From the NCBI GenBank assembly GCA_913057175.1, contig CAJXNP010000022.1, positions 41,389 to 105,388 of the forward strand: a DNA stretch of 64,000 bases. The letters are read 5' to 3'. The translations under genes and the position numbers were made by a program. The stretch comes from an uncultured Cytophagales bacterium. GTDB lineage: Bacteria; Bacteroidota; Bacteroidia; Cytophagales; Cyclobacteriaceae. Under the pieces are notes generated by a model. It was not told where the DNA came from, did not search any database, and saw only the letters and a program-made list of their open reading frames with translations. Every line of letters begins with the position of its first letter. Position 1 is the first letter of the stretch. Positions 1 through 9,773 of the stretch are shown piece after piece.

Positions 1-437
1 TTCCGGAAGAAAATGAAGAACCCATTGATGTGATTAGTGGAAATCCCGCAAATCCTGATTTTATCTTTAGAGCTACCAAATATGTGCTGTCCGTATTGTA
101 TGCTTATATTTTACCAATATTATATGGACTGTTAGGCGGTGCATGTTTGGTGTTGAGAATTCTGGCAAAAGAGATCAGGAATTATACATTGTTGTCTGAT
201 CAGAGCATTCGGTTTTACTTACGACTGGTTCTTGGAGCATTGAGTGGCCTGGCCATTGGCTGGTTCTTCGGGGTTGAAGAAATCAATAACATCCTGACAT
301 TGAAAGCTCTGTCTCCCCTGGGCCTTGCTTTTATTGGAGGGTATAGTGTCGATCTACTTTTTTCACTATTGGATGGTCTGCTTTCTAAGTTCTCGACTTC
401 AAATGTCTATTCCGAGCAAGATCAAGTGAGAGTATAA
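1..437 (+). CDS. 3' end of a membrane protein, unknown function (truncated by window)
   Basis: The reading frame is open to the left edge (frame starts at base 3, with an acidic stretch PEENEEPID before the first possible internal start at 30), so this is the C-terminal part of a longer gene. About three hydrophobic segments are visible: one around YILPILYGLLGGACLV, one around LVLGALSGLAIGWFFG and one around LGLAFIGGYSVDLLF. A polar tail follows. I do not recognise the family. It is the only plus-strand gene in the first 12 kb. Confidence 0.6.
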   Translation, partial: PEENEEPIDVISGNPANPDFIFRATKYVLSVLYAYILPILYGLLGGACLVLRILAKEIRNYTLLSDQSIRFYLRLVLGALSGLAIGWFFGVEEINNILTLKALSPLGLAFIGGYSVDLLFSLLDGLLSKFSTSNVYSEQDQVRV

Positions 438-527
438 TGGAATTTACAAGTTTTCAGGAAAGTTTATAGAGTAAAGGTTCTGCTAAAAGCAGTACGACCT
501 GAGGGAAGTTCAGTTTTTTAGCATATT

Positions 528-1136
528 TTAAACATTGGTTGCAGTTTTTTTGTTCGTTTCATTTTTACAGATCAATTCGATTGATGTCACCGCCGTCCAT
601 CCAAATACAATTCCAAAAACCAATCTATGGGTCACCGGCATTGTCCAAAGTCCAATGACAAATCCAATCATTGAAAGAATGAGAATCACAGCGGTAAAAT
701 TTGCCCTAACTCTGATTTTCTTTTTTAATCGTTGATTGTAACCGAGCCTTGAAAGTCCAAATAGCCAAAATGCCAACCCGAGACAGATGGCAACAATGTG
801 GGCTTTTGAAAAAGGTGTATCCGATATTTGCATATCAATGGGTATTGCCGTAAATGCAAACCCCAATCCAAACAGTGACAACAAAATGGAGAGTAGTTTG
901 TCGTTTAGTAAACGCCCATATGTTAATCCAAATCCAAAAAGAAGAAATCCTACCAATACGAATCCAATTACGTTGAACCATATTGCATTTGGCTCTCCTT
1001 TTGCTCCCAGTTTGCTTATAAAGTCATTTAGAAAACTAAATCCAGTATTGGAAAGACCAAAAATCAGTAAGGCACCCATCAAAATCAAGATCGATGAAAG
1101 TCCAAAAATTCCTACTGTTTTTTCTTCAATTTTCAT
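528..1136 (-). CDS. DUF998-like integral membrane protein
   Basis: About 202 residues with six predicted membrane segments. The segment after the first helix (DFISKLGAKGEPNAIWFN) resembles the DUF998 family of multi-helix membrane proteins, whose function is unknown. An upstream ATG at 1190 is possible. I chose the one at 1136 because MKIEEKTVGIFG leads directly into the first hydrophobic segment, and the extra 18 residues look like translated leader. The gene sits in AT-rich accessory DNA next to another orphan membrane gene. Confidence 0.7.
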   Translation of the reverse strand: MKIEEKTVGIFGLSSILILMGALLIFGLSNTGFSFLNDFISKLGAKGEPNAIWFNVIGFVLVGFLLFGFGLTYGRLLNDKLLSILLSLFGLGFAFTAIPIDMQISDTPFSKAHIVAICLGLAFWLFGLSRLGYNQRLKKKIRVRANFTAVILILSMIGFVIGLWTMPVTHRLVFGIVFGWTAVTSIELICKNETNKKTATNV

Positions 1137-1408
1137 TTGATAGTTCTGTTCAGTTTTCAAATTGTATGCAACACCCCTTGTGAAAAACATACCTGAAGCT
1201 GTAAAGAGTAAGCAAATAAGTAATATTTACGTTGATGGAAGTTTGGACCAAACTTCGAATTGGCAATCCGGCAACAAGTATGGATTTGACTTTAATCGTA
1301 TTAACTGCATCCACAAGCCGATGAGCAAATATTACAGCCAAATTATCGGCAACTTTTAGAGCTCGAATAAGCTGGAAAACAGGCATGGACCAAGTGTTAT
1401 CACACGTT

Positions 1409-2038
1409 TTAAAATTTCACACGATATTTATATGGATTGTCGAATTCAGTTTGTCCATCGTGATAAATAACAAATTCTGCACAATTCGTATTAAATTCAA
1501 GCGTCTCTATTTTACTTATTCCTGTAACACATGAAATATTTCCAACATATTTTTGTTTGTCAAATACTCCAAGTTTTGATTCCGTAATAATCAAACTTTC
1601 TCCACATGCTAAAAAACCACCTACTCTGACTTCAATATTGTGATTTTTGTTTATCACAAATTTTGCAGTTGGTGGCTCAAAAGGCAGCACTATTATATAA
1701 ATAATGAAAATAGACATTTCCCAAATCAGGCTTAAGAAGGCTATTACAAATAAAGGAATTGTCAAAAATCCACATAAAATCTTAGTCCAGGTATTTCTTG
1801 TAAGTCCAAAAAGTAATATGGTGGATAATATAAAAGTCAGTCCAATTATTGACGTTGTATAGTTCCCCTTGAATCGTAAATCAAAAATTAATAATACGAT
1901 ACAAATCAATACACCAATTAATGAGTAAAAAGAGATTCGTTTGACAATTAATTCGATTAAAGGAAAGTCCGGTTTAGTAAATAGAAAAACACAACAAATT
2001 CCAAGTACAATTAATACTAAAACTAAAAAAGTTATCAT
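1409..2038 (-). CDS. hypothetical membrane protein
   Basis: 209 residues. The N-terminal 120 residues form four or five hydrophobic helices, with a soluble C-terminal domain of about 85 residues rich in beta-type sequence (KFVINKNHNIEVRVGGFLA onward). I do not recognise a family. The coding sequence is more AT-rich than the metabolic genes further right, which would fit acquired accessory DNA. An AGATTGGTATATTCG element lies about 75 bases upstream, at 2111-2125. Confidence 0.6.
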   Translation of the reverse strand: MITFLVLVLIVLGICCVFLFTKPDFPLIELIVKRISFYSLIGVLICIVLLIFDLRFKGNYTTSIIGLTFILSTILLFGLTRNTWTKILCGFLTIPLFVIAFLSLIWEMSIFIIYIIVLPFEPPTAKFVINKNHNIEVRVGGFLACGESLIITESKLGVFDKQKYVGNISCVTGISKIETLEFNTNCAEFVIYHDGQTEFDNPYKYRVKF

Positions 2039-2203
2039 CTCAATTTGTGGTAATGAATGAATAGAACAATTACATCTATTTATTTCAAGTAGTTTCTATT
2101 ATCCATCTAACGAATATACCAATCTATCGCAACAAAATTACCCCTATCCTCATAACAAAATGGTAGGGAATTATTCATGTTATTGATAGGAATAAATTCT
2201 TAT

Positions 2204-3046
2204 TTACGCCTGTTCAAGTTCAAAAATTGTGATCTCAGGTCTTACATTAAACCGCACCTGCCACAGATGACCAACTGCCCGGTTGATGTAGAGTGTCCGA
2301 CCGTCACCCAGGTCGATTTCACCCTGGTCATATCTTCTGTTTTTCACTGGTAGCATTGGCGCTTCCAGAAAGGGAGGTTTGCATTGTCCTCCATGTGTAT
2401 GTCCCGATAAGATCCAGCCCTCATACCCATTCCATACGTCCAGGTCGCAAACATCCGGATTATGGCAGAGCACCAGGTTGGCTTTGGCTTGATCGTAGCT
2501 GTTCATCACCTCTTCAGGACCAAAATTGATTGACCAGTAATCCTCAAAACCAATGATGTTCAGTCCCCTAAATTCTTCCCTGCTATTTTTTAGCATGGCT
2601 ATCCCGAAGTTCTCCAGCTGAGAGGAGATCTGGTCAGCAACCGGTCGTTCCGCCCAGTTTTTACCATAATCGTGATTACCCAGAATTCCAATCGTCGCTA
2701 TTTTCCCTCTGACGGTATGTCTGAATACATCATCCAATTGTCTGAATTGCCTTTCGTCTTCATAGCTAACATAATCGCCGGTATAAACCACAAAGTCGGG
2801 GTCATATTTTTGAGCTTTTTTAAACGATTCAATGATGTAATCGTAATTAAAGCGATTCCCGATATGGATATCACTTATTTGCATCAGCGTTTTCCCGATC
2901 AGGTTGTCGGGCAGGTTCCTGATGGGCATTTTCTTCCTGACGAACTCCAGCCAAAACGGTTCAATTTGCCAGGTATATAGTCCCGTTGCTGCCCCAAGTC
3001 CCACAGTTCCCCAGAAAGTGCGTTGAATGAATTTACGTCTGTTCAT
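2204..3046 (-). CDS. exported metallophosphoesterase (YaeI/calcineurin-like)
   Basis: About 280 residues from the ATG at 3046. That start gives a Tat-like or membrane-anchor N-terminus (MNRRKFIQRTFWGTVGLG). An ATG at 3118 would prepend 24 residues ahead of this signal and is less likely. The dinuclear-metal phosphoesterase motifs are all present in order: ISDIHIG (D59, H61), YTGDYVS (D91), LGNHDYG (N124, H125), CHNPDV and SGHTHGG. The layout matches YaeI-type enzymes, which cleave phosphodiester or phosphoanhydride bonds outside the cytoplasm. The substrate cannot be inferred. Confidence 0.85.
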   Translation of the reverse strand: MNRRKFIQRTFWGTVGLGAATGLYTWQIEPFWLEFVRKKMPIRNLPDNLIGKTLMQISDIHIGNRFNYDYIIESFKKAQKYDPDFVVYTGDYVSYEDERQFRQLDDVFRHTVRGKIATIGILGNHDYGKNWAERPVADQISSQLENFGIAMLKNSREEFRGLNIIGFEDYWSINFGPEEVMNSYDQAKANLVLCHNPDVCDLDVWNGYEGWILSGHTHGGQCKPPFLEAPMLPVKNRRYDQGEIDLGDGRTLYINRAVGHLWQVRFNVRPEITIFELEQA

Positions 3047-3216
3047 CTTATAGTATCCATTGAAAAAATTACCACCAAAAGTTTTTAACCATCCTCCGAA
3101 TATATCAAACTCTCTCAAAAATTAAATTCCATCCGATGAATTTGATTTGTAGAATTGGTCAACACAGGGATTTCCCTGCAGGTTATCACAACATCAAAAG
3201 TTAATAACCCTCGCAT

Positions 3217-4230
3217 CTAAAATTCAATAACCGTTTTCCCAATGGTTTTTCCTGATTCCTGCATCTCATGTGCCTTTTTTAAATTGTCCACCGTAAATCC
3301 CCGGAGGGTTGTGGTTAAGTTGGTTCGCAATGTACCCACATCCAACAGATGGGAAAGTTCGTTCAGGATCTCATGCTGCCTTTCGATATCGTCAGTGCCA
3401 AACATGGAGCGGGTGTACATCAATTCCCATGAAAAGGTCGCGCTTTTGGTTTTCAGCAGGGAAAGGTCCAATGGGTCCTTGCTACCGGTGATGGAAACGA
3501 TGTGTCCCTGTGGCTTGATGATTTCCGCAATGGTTTTCCAATAGTTGTTAATATTGACAAAATCCAGGATGTAGTCCACCTGCCTATATCCGGCTTTTTC
3601 CAGTTCGGCTTTGAGGTCGTAATGATTGACCACATGATCCGCGCCCATATCACTACACCATTTTTCACTTTCGTGACGAGACGCGGTTGCAATGACCTTC
3701 AGTCCGGCTATTTTTTTGGCAATCTGGATGGCAATGGAGCCCACACCTCCGGCGCCTGCCAATATCAGGACCGTTTTCCCCTTGTCGGTTGCTGGGTTTA
3801 ACTTAATGCGGTCAAAAATGGACTCCCAGGCAGTTAGACCGGTCAGTGGAATGGCAGCAGCCTCCGCGTCTGTAAGGTTCACGGGTTTACGACCAGTAAT
3901 GCGTTCATCCACCAGTTGAAATTCAGCATTGCAACCACTACGGGTAAGGTCTCCTGCATAAAATACCTGGTCACCCGGTTTAAATTTTGAAACTTTTTCC
4001 CCAACAGATTCCACTGTTCCGACAGCATCCCAACCAATTATTTTCGGGGTATCCAAAACAGTATCTTTCGCAGAGTTTTGCCGGACTTTAAAATCTACAG
4101 GATTGACAGCGATCGCAGCTATCTTTACCAAAAGATCATAACCCGTGGGTACAGGCTTTTCCGTTTCGAACCCGATAAAACTGTTGTCGTCTGAAATGGG
4201 CAGCGATTGTTTGAATCCTATTGCTTTCAT
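3217..4230 (-). CDS. zinc-type alcohol dehydrogenase-like / quinone oxidoreductase family protein
   Basis: 337 residues of the medium-chain dehydrogenase/reductase superfamily. The N-terminal GroES-like domain contains AVNPVDFKVR near residues 41-50. The Rossmann domain has its dinucleotide motif GAGGVGS at 159-165. The catalytic and structural zinc ligands of true alcohol dehydrogenases are not evident, so a zinc-independent NADPH-dependent quinone or enone reductase is more likely. It appears to stand alone. Confidence 0.85.
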   Translation of the reverse strand: MKAIGFKQSLPISDDNSFIGFETEKPVPTGYDLLVKIAAIAVNPVDFKVRQNSAKDTVLDTPKIIGWDAVGTVESVGEKVSKFKPGDQVFYAGDLTRSGCNAEFQLVDERITGRKPVNLTDAEAAAIPLTGLTAWESIFDRIKLNPATDKGKTVLILAGAGGVGSIAIQIAKKIAGLKVIATASRHESEKWCSDMGADHVVNHYDLKAELEKAGYRQVDYILDFVNINNYWKTIAEIIKPQGHIVSITGSKDPLDLSLLKTKSATFSWELMYTRSMFGTDDIERQHEILNELSHLLDVGTLRTNLTTTLRGFTVDNLKKAHEMQESGKTIGKTVIEF

Positions 4231-4669
4231 GGTTTTTTATTTAATTCTGATTTTAAGCTACTTTTTAATTTCTGATTTAAATCTACGCTTTGTTAGGGCT
4301 ACAAGTTACCGAGCCTTTAAGTAAAGGATTGACAGTTGTCAGGCACAAGCCTTCGTTTAATATCCATGGCAAACACCTTAAAGGTTTTATCCTTTCAAAA
4401 CAGCTTTTTTAATATAACATACCCCCTCTCCCCTTACCAATGCTATTAAGTTAAGGGGTTTTTACGACCTCTCCCTAACCCTCTCCGAGAGAGGGACATA
4501 GTATTGTCTTAACTTAATAGCATTGTCCCTTTCCTCGCCGGAAGGCTGGCTTTCAATAGGGAAATATTGGTGTTTTTAAAAGGATAAAATTGATAGTTTA
4601 TGCCATTCGTTTATAAATCGTTTGCCCTGTTTAACACCCCTTACATTGTAGCTCACAGCTGCGATATTT
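4231..4669. other. 439-base non-coding spacer with a palindromic repeat element
   Basis: No convincing gene. The region holds a perfect 18-bp inverted repeat (annotated separately) and low-complexity C/T-rich stretches. The only open frame here (4600-4815, plus strand) mostly lies antisense to the ankyrin gene and looks random. Confidence 0.7.
4438..4525. repeat. palindromic interspersed element, 18-bp perfect terminal inverted repeats
   Basis: CAATGCTATTAAGTTAAG at 4438-4455 is the exact reverse complement of 4508-4525. The 52-base interior contains a second small hairpin (CTCTCC GA GAGAG) within the phrase CTCCCTAACCCTCTCC. A related phrase, CCCTAACCCCTCCAAGGAGG, occurs at 10299-10318. This looks like a short MITE- or REP-like element that could fold into a long hairpin. 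I could not find a clean target-site duplication. Confidence 0.6.
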
Positions 4670-5398
4670 TCAATCTGGCAAATAATCGCCAATCAAATTC
4701 CAGTCCATCGCATTGCCCCAGTTGTGTCCGTGGTCACTTAGGTTTTTCGTTTTATGACCTTCAGAAATTGCGTGTCTTCCATAAGCCAGTAGTGCTAAAA
4801 TCCTCCCAGGTCTAAGGTGTTCGCTCGCCCAACTCAACGGTGAATCGCCATTGGCATCTTTTGCTTCTTTGTCGGCGCCGTTTTCAATCAGAAAGGAAAT
4901 TGTTTGTTCGTCCGCATAAGCGGCAGCTCTGTGAAGGGGTGTTTCACCCCTGGTTCGAACGTCCCGCATAAATGCCCCTGTTTCAATACCCGGAATTGTT
5001 TTGGCATTTATGTCTGCTCCTTTTTCAACCAATAACCTGACAACAAAAAAATAATAGGGTCGACCCGCCTTGGCAAGAGCATTATGAAGAGGTGTCTCAT
5101 TTGTTTTGTCAACATGGTAATTCACATCTGCTCCCTGATTGATCAAAAAATCACAAACTTTCCAATGTCCAAAGAAAGCAGCGTTCCCTAACTCGTCATG
5201 GATATTTATGCTTTGCAGAGTACCCCCGTTTTCGATGACAGATCTCAATCCTGTGACATCATTGTAATAAACCAGCCATTGAAGCGGCTTAATATGTCCT
5301 GTGTTGAGTAATTCTTTCCAATTCGGAATTTTCATCAGCTTAACAATGTAATCTGTTCGGCCACGACTGATCAGCTCAAATATTTTTGATTCCTCCAT
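4670..5398 (-). CDS. ankyrin-repeat protein
   Basis: 242 residues with no signal peptide, made mostly of ankyrin repeats. Recognisable units include GNAAFFGHWKVCDFLINQGA, the stretch beginning NETPLHNALAKAG, RGETPLHRAAAYADEQ and GDSPLSWASEHL. Each carries the TPLH-type turn and the L-L-x-x-GAD end. Ankyrin repeats mediate protein binding. No enzymatic domain is visible. A GAATATACCAAACT element (5486-5499) lies about 90 bases upstream and may be part of its promoter. Confidence 0.8.
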   Translation of the reverse strand: MEESKIFELISRGRTDYIVKLMKIPNWKELLNTGHIKPLQWLVYYNDVTGLRSVIENGGTLQSINIHDELGNAAFFGHWKVCDFLINQGADVNYHVDKTNETPLHNALAKAGRPYYFFVVRLLVEKGADINAKTIPGIETGAFMRDVRTRGETPLHRAAAYADEQTISFLIENGADKEAKDANGDSPLSWASEHLRPGRILALLAYGRHAISEGHKTKNLSDHGHNWGNAMDWNLIGDYLPD

Positions 5399-5574
5399 TT
5401 TCTGGTTTTTTTATAATAGACACAACGGGCTAATGGAAACAATTGCATGTTTACGTCTAACATTATATTCTAATAATTCACGAATGAATATACCAAACTC
5501 CCCATTAAAATAAGTTCTGAATGAAGCTGAAGGTTTCATTGATTATCCTTGAAAAATATTGAAAATGACTGATC

Positions 5575-6813
5575 CTAATACTCAGCTATCCAATTTTCGT
5601 AATCGGGATAATTATCAATACTCCTTTTAAATTGTGTCGCTACGTATTCATCGAATGTCTGACCTTGCAAATGAAATACCCCACCTGAATATTCAAGATT
5701 ATCCGGGCTCAATAACGGGTGAGCTTCAAGAAATGAATCAGGAAATTGAAAGGGTAGTTGGTCTTTTTCTTGCCCGTAAACTTCCCAAAATACACTTGCA
5801 TCATTTGTTTGCCGGGTCCAAAAGCTCTCACGCCAAACATAAGGCCCGGTTGTTATAATAGTAAAATTCTGAATGGAAGAATCCTGAACTGAAATGGTAT
5901 GGTCAGGGATATTGATCTCCGTGGGCCGATCTCCAACTTTTGTATATCTATATCTATCGACAAAAATATCCGTTCGATATCTCGAAAACTGATCCAGATA
6001 ACCAAGTTGGAGGTTGGTGAATGTTACTTCGCTGTTTTCAGACCAATCAATGCTGGTCAGAAACCCATGTGTCCGATGTCGTTCATAGAATGGTTCATCA
6101 CTCAATGCCTCTACGCTTGCATACACGATTTTTGTTGGTGGAAAAGAAAAATCCAATACATGATCAAATTCTTCCAAATCAGCAACATCTGTAAGAAAGT
6201 TATCACCATCCTTAACATCGTAGAATATCTGGTATGCTGGAGTTCCGCCGGAAGGTTGAACACAGAGAAATAGGTCATGGGCCTCTTCATATAATTGATT
6301 AGAATACATTACAGAGGTCTCCTCTTCAAAATACTCACCATTAAAATAACCCCATTTATTGGTGAGGTATACCCTTGAGTTGCCAGGAACATTTTCAATA
6401 TTCACAGTCCCGGTACCGGAGAGAGTTCCGTTTCTTTCCGGAGGGAGAAAAGTATTTTCCAGGAACCATTCTTCTCCAATCCCAATTCCAAGATATGTTT
6501 CAACGTTATAAAAATCTTTGGATCCGGTTCGGTCTAGTTCAACGAATGTGATGTTGATTCTGGCAGGTTTCTCCTCCGCTAAGATCACAATATCTTCACC
6601 TGACACTATTCGTTCAAACCCAACCAGGTTTCCATTCAGATCGTGAATCATTAACCAATAATTTTCATGAAATGGTTTTAGATCCACAGCTACGTGAAGC
6701 CTAAAAAGGTCTGTATTTATTTGATCTTTATCACACCCGATGCTAAACCACAACAATCCCAATAGGAAAAAAATTGTTTGAATTCGATGCAAAAGGCCTC
6801 GTTTGTCAGGCAT
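5575..6813 (-). CDS. hypothetical lipoprotein
   Basis: 412 residues. The hydrophobic N-terminus ends in a lipobox (WFSIGC, Cys27) followed by DKD, so the protein is probably a lipidated cell-envelope protein. The remainder is acidic and aromatic-rich, with beta-type sequence and no catalytic motif I recognise. It is single and unlinked to its neighbours. Confidence 0.65.
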   Translation of the reverse strand: MPDKRGLLHRIQTIFFLLGLLWFSIGCDKDQINTDLFRLHVAVDLKPFHENYWLMIHDLNGNLVGFERIVSGEDIVILAEEKPARINITFVELDRTGSKDFYNVETYLGIGIGEEWFLENTFLPPERNGTLSGTGTVNIENVPGNSRVYLTNKWGYFNGEYFEEETSVMYSNQLYEEAHDLFLCVQPSGGTPAYQIFYDVKDGDNFLTDVADLEEFDHVLDFSFPPTKIVYASVEALSDEPFYERHRTHGFLTSIDWSENSEVTFTNLQLGYLDQFSRYRTDIFVDRYRYTKVGDRPTEINIPDHTISVQDSSIQNFTIITTGPYVWRESFWTRQTNDASVFWEVYGQEKDQLPFQFPDSFLEAHPLLSPDNLEYSGGVFHLQGQTFDEYVATQFKRSIDNYPDYENWIAEY

Positions 6814-6910
6814 TTTTATAAAAGTATTTTCAAATAAAGATAGTAAAAACCGGGATTTCCTACCATTTCAAATGTTTAAATGGATTCACTCAATATTAGC
6901 TGTAGGTATT

Positions 6911-8173
6911 TTATTTTGACTTTCTTTTAAATAGAAAAAACAAAACTACACCGATCGAAATAGTTATGAGAACATCTATAAAATCAGAATGATCAGATGA
7001 ATAAAGCAGCCAGGCCCCGATGATAATTCCCAGAATTGAAAGAGTCTTACCATACGGGAGTTGAAAGGTTTTCGGATGGTTCTTAGCTCGAAGTTTGATC
7101 AAAGCAATGGCTACCAGCATGTAAATCAGAACTTTACTCACTACGTTTATGGATAATGCATAAATGAAAGTGCCACTAACAGAAACGGCTATTGCTACTA
7201 AAGTGTAAAGCACCAAGCTAATGAATGGCACTCCGGTTTTTTCATGAGTCCGCTCAAAGATTTTTGGAAGCTGTCCTTCCTCACTCAGTGCTAACGGCAG
7301 CCTGGATCCAGCCAGAAGATTGGCATTAAGCGTACCCATAATGGAGATAGCTGCGCCTAAAGTTATAAACGCCCCTCCGACAGGGCCAATAAATAAGTTC
7401 GCGGCATCCGCAATGGGTTTTATGGAAGTTGCCAGTTCAGGATAGGTGCCGATTGCGGTTAGCTGAATCAAAATATAAAAGATGGCTGCAAATGATATGG
7501 TGACAATCATGGCGAAAGGAATGTTTTTCTTCGGATTGGCCATTTCACCTGTATTGACCAGGGAAGCTTCCCAGGCAGTGAATGCAAAAATTCCAATAAA
7601 CATGGCGGACGAAAATGAAGAGAAATCCGGTTTGTGAGTATGGATTGCCAGGTTTTCAATATCTATAAAAAAGAACCCAACCAGCACAAAAAACAAGAGA
7701 GGTATGAGTTTAGCAACTCCCAATAAGTTGGATAAATAGGCGCTGCTTTTCACGCTAACTGCATTTACACCAAACAGGATAAGCGATAGGAGAATGATTG
7801 CAATGATCCTTATTTGCTGATCAATAAAAACCGGACTTACATAGCTCAAATAATCAACCAGTAAATTAATCAACGCAGCAAAAGCTGAAACCCTTGAAAT
7901 AAGCATCAGCCAACCAACAATAAAACCGGGTGTTTTACCGAAAGCTTCGAAGATATACAGGTAGGGACCACCGGACCGATCGAACTGGCTTGATACTTCT
8001 GCAAAAATAAGGATGTAAACAAAAATGATAACGGCGCATATTGCCAGCACCACAAGGCTATAAATACCGGTGAGGCTGTAGAGTTTGGATGGCAGGCCAT
8101 AGATCCCTGCACCAATAATGGTGTTCAACATCAGCAGAACTATGTCCCACTTACCTAAATCCCGTTTGAGCAT
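6911..8173 (-). CDS. APC-superfamily amino-acid permease
   Basis: 420 residues with about twelve hydrophobic helices. The N-terminus (LGKWDIVLLMLNTIIGAGIYGLPS) carries the unwound-helix GAGIYG motif that binds the substrate amino group in APC-family transporters. The following FDRSGGPYLYIFEAFG and FAFTAWEASLV stretches are also family-typical. The likely role is uptake or exchange of amino acids across the inner membrane. Substrate specificity cannot be read. Confidence 0.88.
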   Translation of the reverse strand: MLKRDLGKWDIVLLMLNTIIGAGIYGLPSKLYSLTGIYSLVVLAICAVIIFVYILIFAEVSSQFDRSGGPYLYIFEAFGKTPGFIVGWLMLISRVSAFAALINLLVDYLSYVSPVFIDQQIRIIAIILLSLILFGVNAVSVKSSAYLSNLLGVAKLIPLLFFVLVGFFFIDIENLAIHTHKPDFSSFSSAMFIGIFAFTAWEASLVNTGEMANPKKNIPFAMIVTISFAAIFYILIQLTAIGTYPELATSIKPIADAANLFIGPVGGAFITLGAAISIMGTLNANLLAGSRLPLALSEEGQLPKIFERTHEKTGVPFISLVLYTLVAIAVSVSGTFIYALSINVVSKVLIYMLVAIALIKLRAKNHPKTFQLPYGKTLSILGIIIGAWLLYSSDHSDFIDVLITISIGVVLFFLFKRKSK

Positions 8174-8298
8174 AATCCGTCAGGTCAAATAATATGGAAT
8201 GCATCTTGTTTATTTTCTTAGATAAAATAAGATGCGAAGTATCGATTTTCGGAGCTCCTTCAATATAGTTTAAATGATCATTGTTTCGGGCGCGATGT

Positions 8299-8907
8299 TC
8301 AAACATGATTTTTCTTATCGTGATTAATCTCTTTATTAGTAGCTGCTTCTTTTGCCATATTCATAGTATTCCTGATAAAATCACCCTTTGCTATTCTATA
8401 TCCAGACCTGTCATTTTTGAACGTCAGCGCTAATTCTAGCTTTAATTGTTCATATTCAAGAGCCCTTTTGGGGTTTGCATTTAAATAATCACGAAAAGCA
8501 ATCTGGTTCAACATTTCATGATCAGGAGGACACATATGAATATGAAATATTTGATTCTTCTCACCATTTAAGTTGTATCCTTTAACAAAAATCATATAAT
8601 CGACTTTTGTGCCGGTTTGTCTAAAAAAATGATAATTCAGATTTTGCATTGCTCCGATAATTTCCTCGTTGAATAAATCCTCCTTTAAAATTTCAATGGA
8701 AATGTCAATATATGGTTTGGCTTTAATGTTAGGTATAGAGGTACTCCCAACGTGTTCGATTATAACTATTTTATCACCAACCATTTTAATGATTTTCTTT
8801 CTCTCTCGTTCGAATTTATTTTTCCAATTCGGATCATAGTCCACAAGTTCGATAGGGAAAAGAGTATCCCACTCTTGCTTCGCCAAGTCTTTCAGTCTTT
8901 TATTCAT
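8299..8907 (-). CDS. GrpB family protein (nucleotidyltransferase fold)
   Basis: About 202 residues from the ATG at 8907; an upstream ATG at 8928 would add seven residues. The core VDYDPNWKNKFERERKK and EHVGSTSIPNIKAKPYIDI is the GrpB/UPF0157 signature, with the G-S-T-S and P-x-I-D-I nucleotidyltransferase-like motif. The family is of poorly known function and often occurs as single accessory genes. The protein is predicted to be cytoplasmic. Confidence 0.85.
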   Translation of the reverse strand: MNKRLKDLAKQEWDTLFPIELVDYDPNWKNKFERERKKIIKMVGDKIVIIEHVGSTSIPNIKAKPYIDISIEILKEDLFNEEIIGAMQNLNYHFFRQTGTKVDYMIFVKGYNLNGEKNQIFHIHMCPPDHEMLNQIAFRDYLNANPKRALEYEQLKLELALTFKNDRSGYRIAKGDFIRNTMNMAKEAATNKEINHDKKNHV

Positions 8908-9093
8908 AAATCTCAATTTCAGCGGCATTAGTTGCTAAGAAGGAGTAAATCGCATTGTTTCAATTTAAACATTTTTGAATAGATCCGGTTTTGAGAGAAA
9001 TGATTTACTCCTAAGCAGGAGATTCAGAGGGCTGTTCCATTGTCCTCTTGTTCACTTGCCCAGGTCAAAAAAAACCAGGTGTCCTAGTGAAAA

Positions 9094-9606
9094 TTAATAT
9101 TTGTAATCATTGATTTCTATCCAATAGCCATCGGGATCCTGAAAGAAAGTCTGCCTGACCCCATCTGGTCTTTTTTGGACATTGTAGTTGCCATCACCGT
9201 CAAGGTCACCGTATGTGATATCATTTTTCTTCAGGTAGAGAAGGTATTGATCAAAATCCGAAACTGTAATGGCAAAATGATTAAAATTACTGGGGTTGAT
9301 CTCTACTCCCTGAACTTCTCCGACATGTATTTCCAAACCATCTCCGGCTGATAAGAACATTTGGTTTTCCGGCAACCATGAGGCATCGATTTCTTCCAAC
9401 TTCAAAATGTTTTTGTAGAATTTTTCACTTCTTGAAAAATCGCTAACTACAACAGTTACATGCTGCAAAGACATACTCATTTCAAAGTTTTCATTTGAAG
9501 GACTCCCTTGTCCCGAAGCTTGTTGAGCAATTGTATTAAAGTGAAAAAGTATTGAAATACAAAAAGAAAGAATAATAGGCCTGAATATTCCTTTAAAAAT
9601 CATCAT
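9094..9606 (-). CDS. secreted VOC-family (glyoxalase-like) protein
   Basis: 170 residues. A hydrophobic signal peptide (about residues 1-27, ending before QQASGQ) precedes one vicinal-oxygen-chelate domain, from LQHVTVVVSDFSRSEKFYKN to DPDGYWIEINDY. The domain has the usual metal-site positions (H near VTVVV, E in IEIND). VOC enzymes include dioxygenases, lyases and binding proteins. Export is less common for the family. The substrate is unknown. Confidence 0.78.
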   Translation of the reverse strand: MMIFKGIFRPIILSFCISILFHFNTIAQQASGQGSPSNENFEMSMSLQHVTVVVSDFSRSEKFYKNILKLEEIDASWLPENQMFLSAGDGLEIHVGEVQGVEINPSNFNHFAITVSDFDQYLLYLKKNDITYGDLDGDGNYNVQKRPDGVRQTFFQDPDGYWIEINDYKY

Positions 9607-9773
9607 GTTTTCGTTTGTTCCTTTAGTTAATATACTAAAAAGACTGGCTTTTATCCTTTAAAGAGTGATTTACTTTGCTACTTCTCAAAAGTATTCACAA
9701 CCGGGAAAGTGCACAATGAAAAATAATTTGGGTATGATCAGAGTTGATCCGGATTTAGCAAACCTGTTTTCAA

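Noticed and set aside
787..1140. Plus-strand 117-codon frame
   Set aside because: Lies wholly antisense to the DUF998-like gene and reads as low-complexity Asn/Pro/Lys, typical of a shadow frame.
1150..1386. Minus-strand 78-codon open frame (and an overlapping plus-strand 65-codon frame at 1162)
   Set aside because: Neither has recognisable domain, signal peptide or plausible start context; composition looks like non-coding spacer between two orphan genes.
8941..9012. 11-bp inverted repeat AGGAGTAAATC / GATTTACTCCT
   Set aside because: Arms are 50 bases apart, flanks do not pair, and no target duplication or gene content supports a mobile element.
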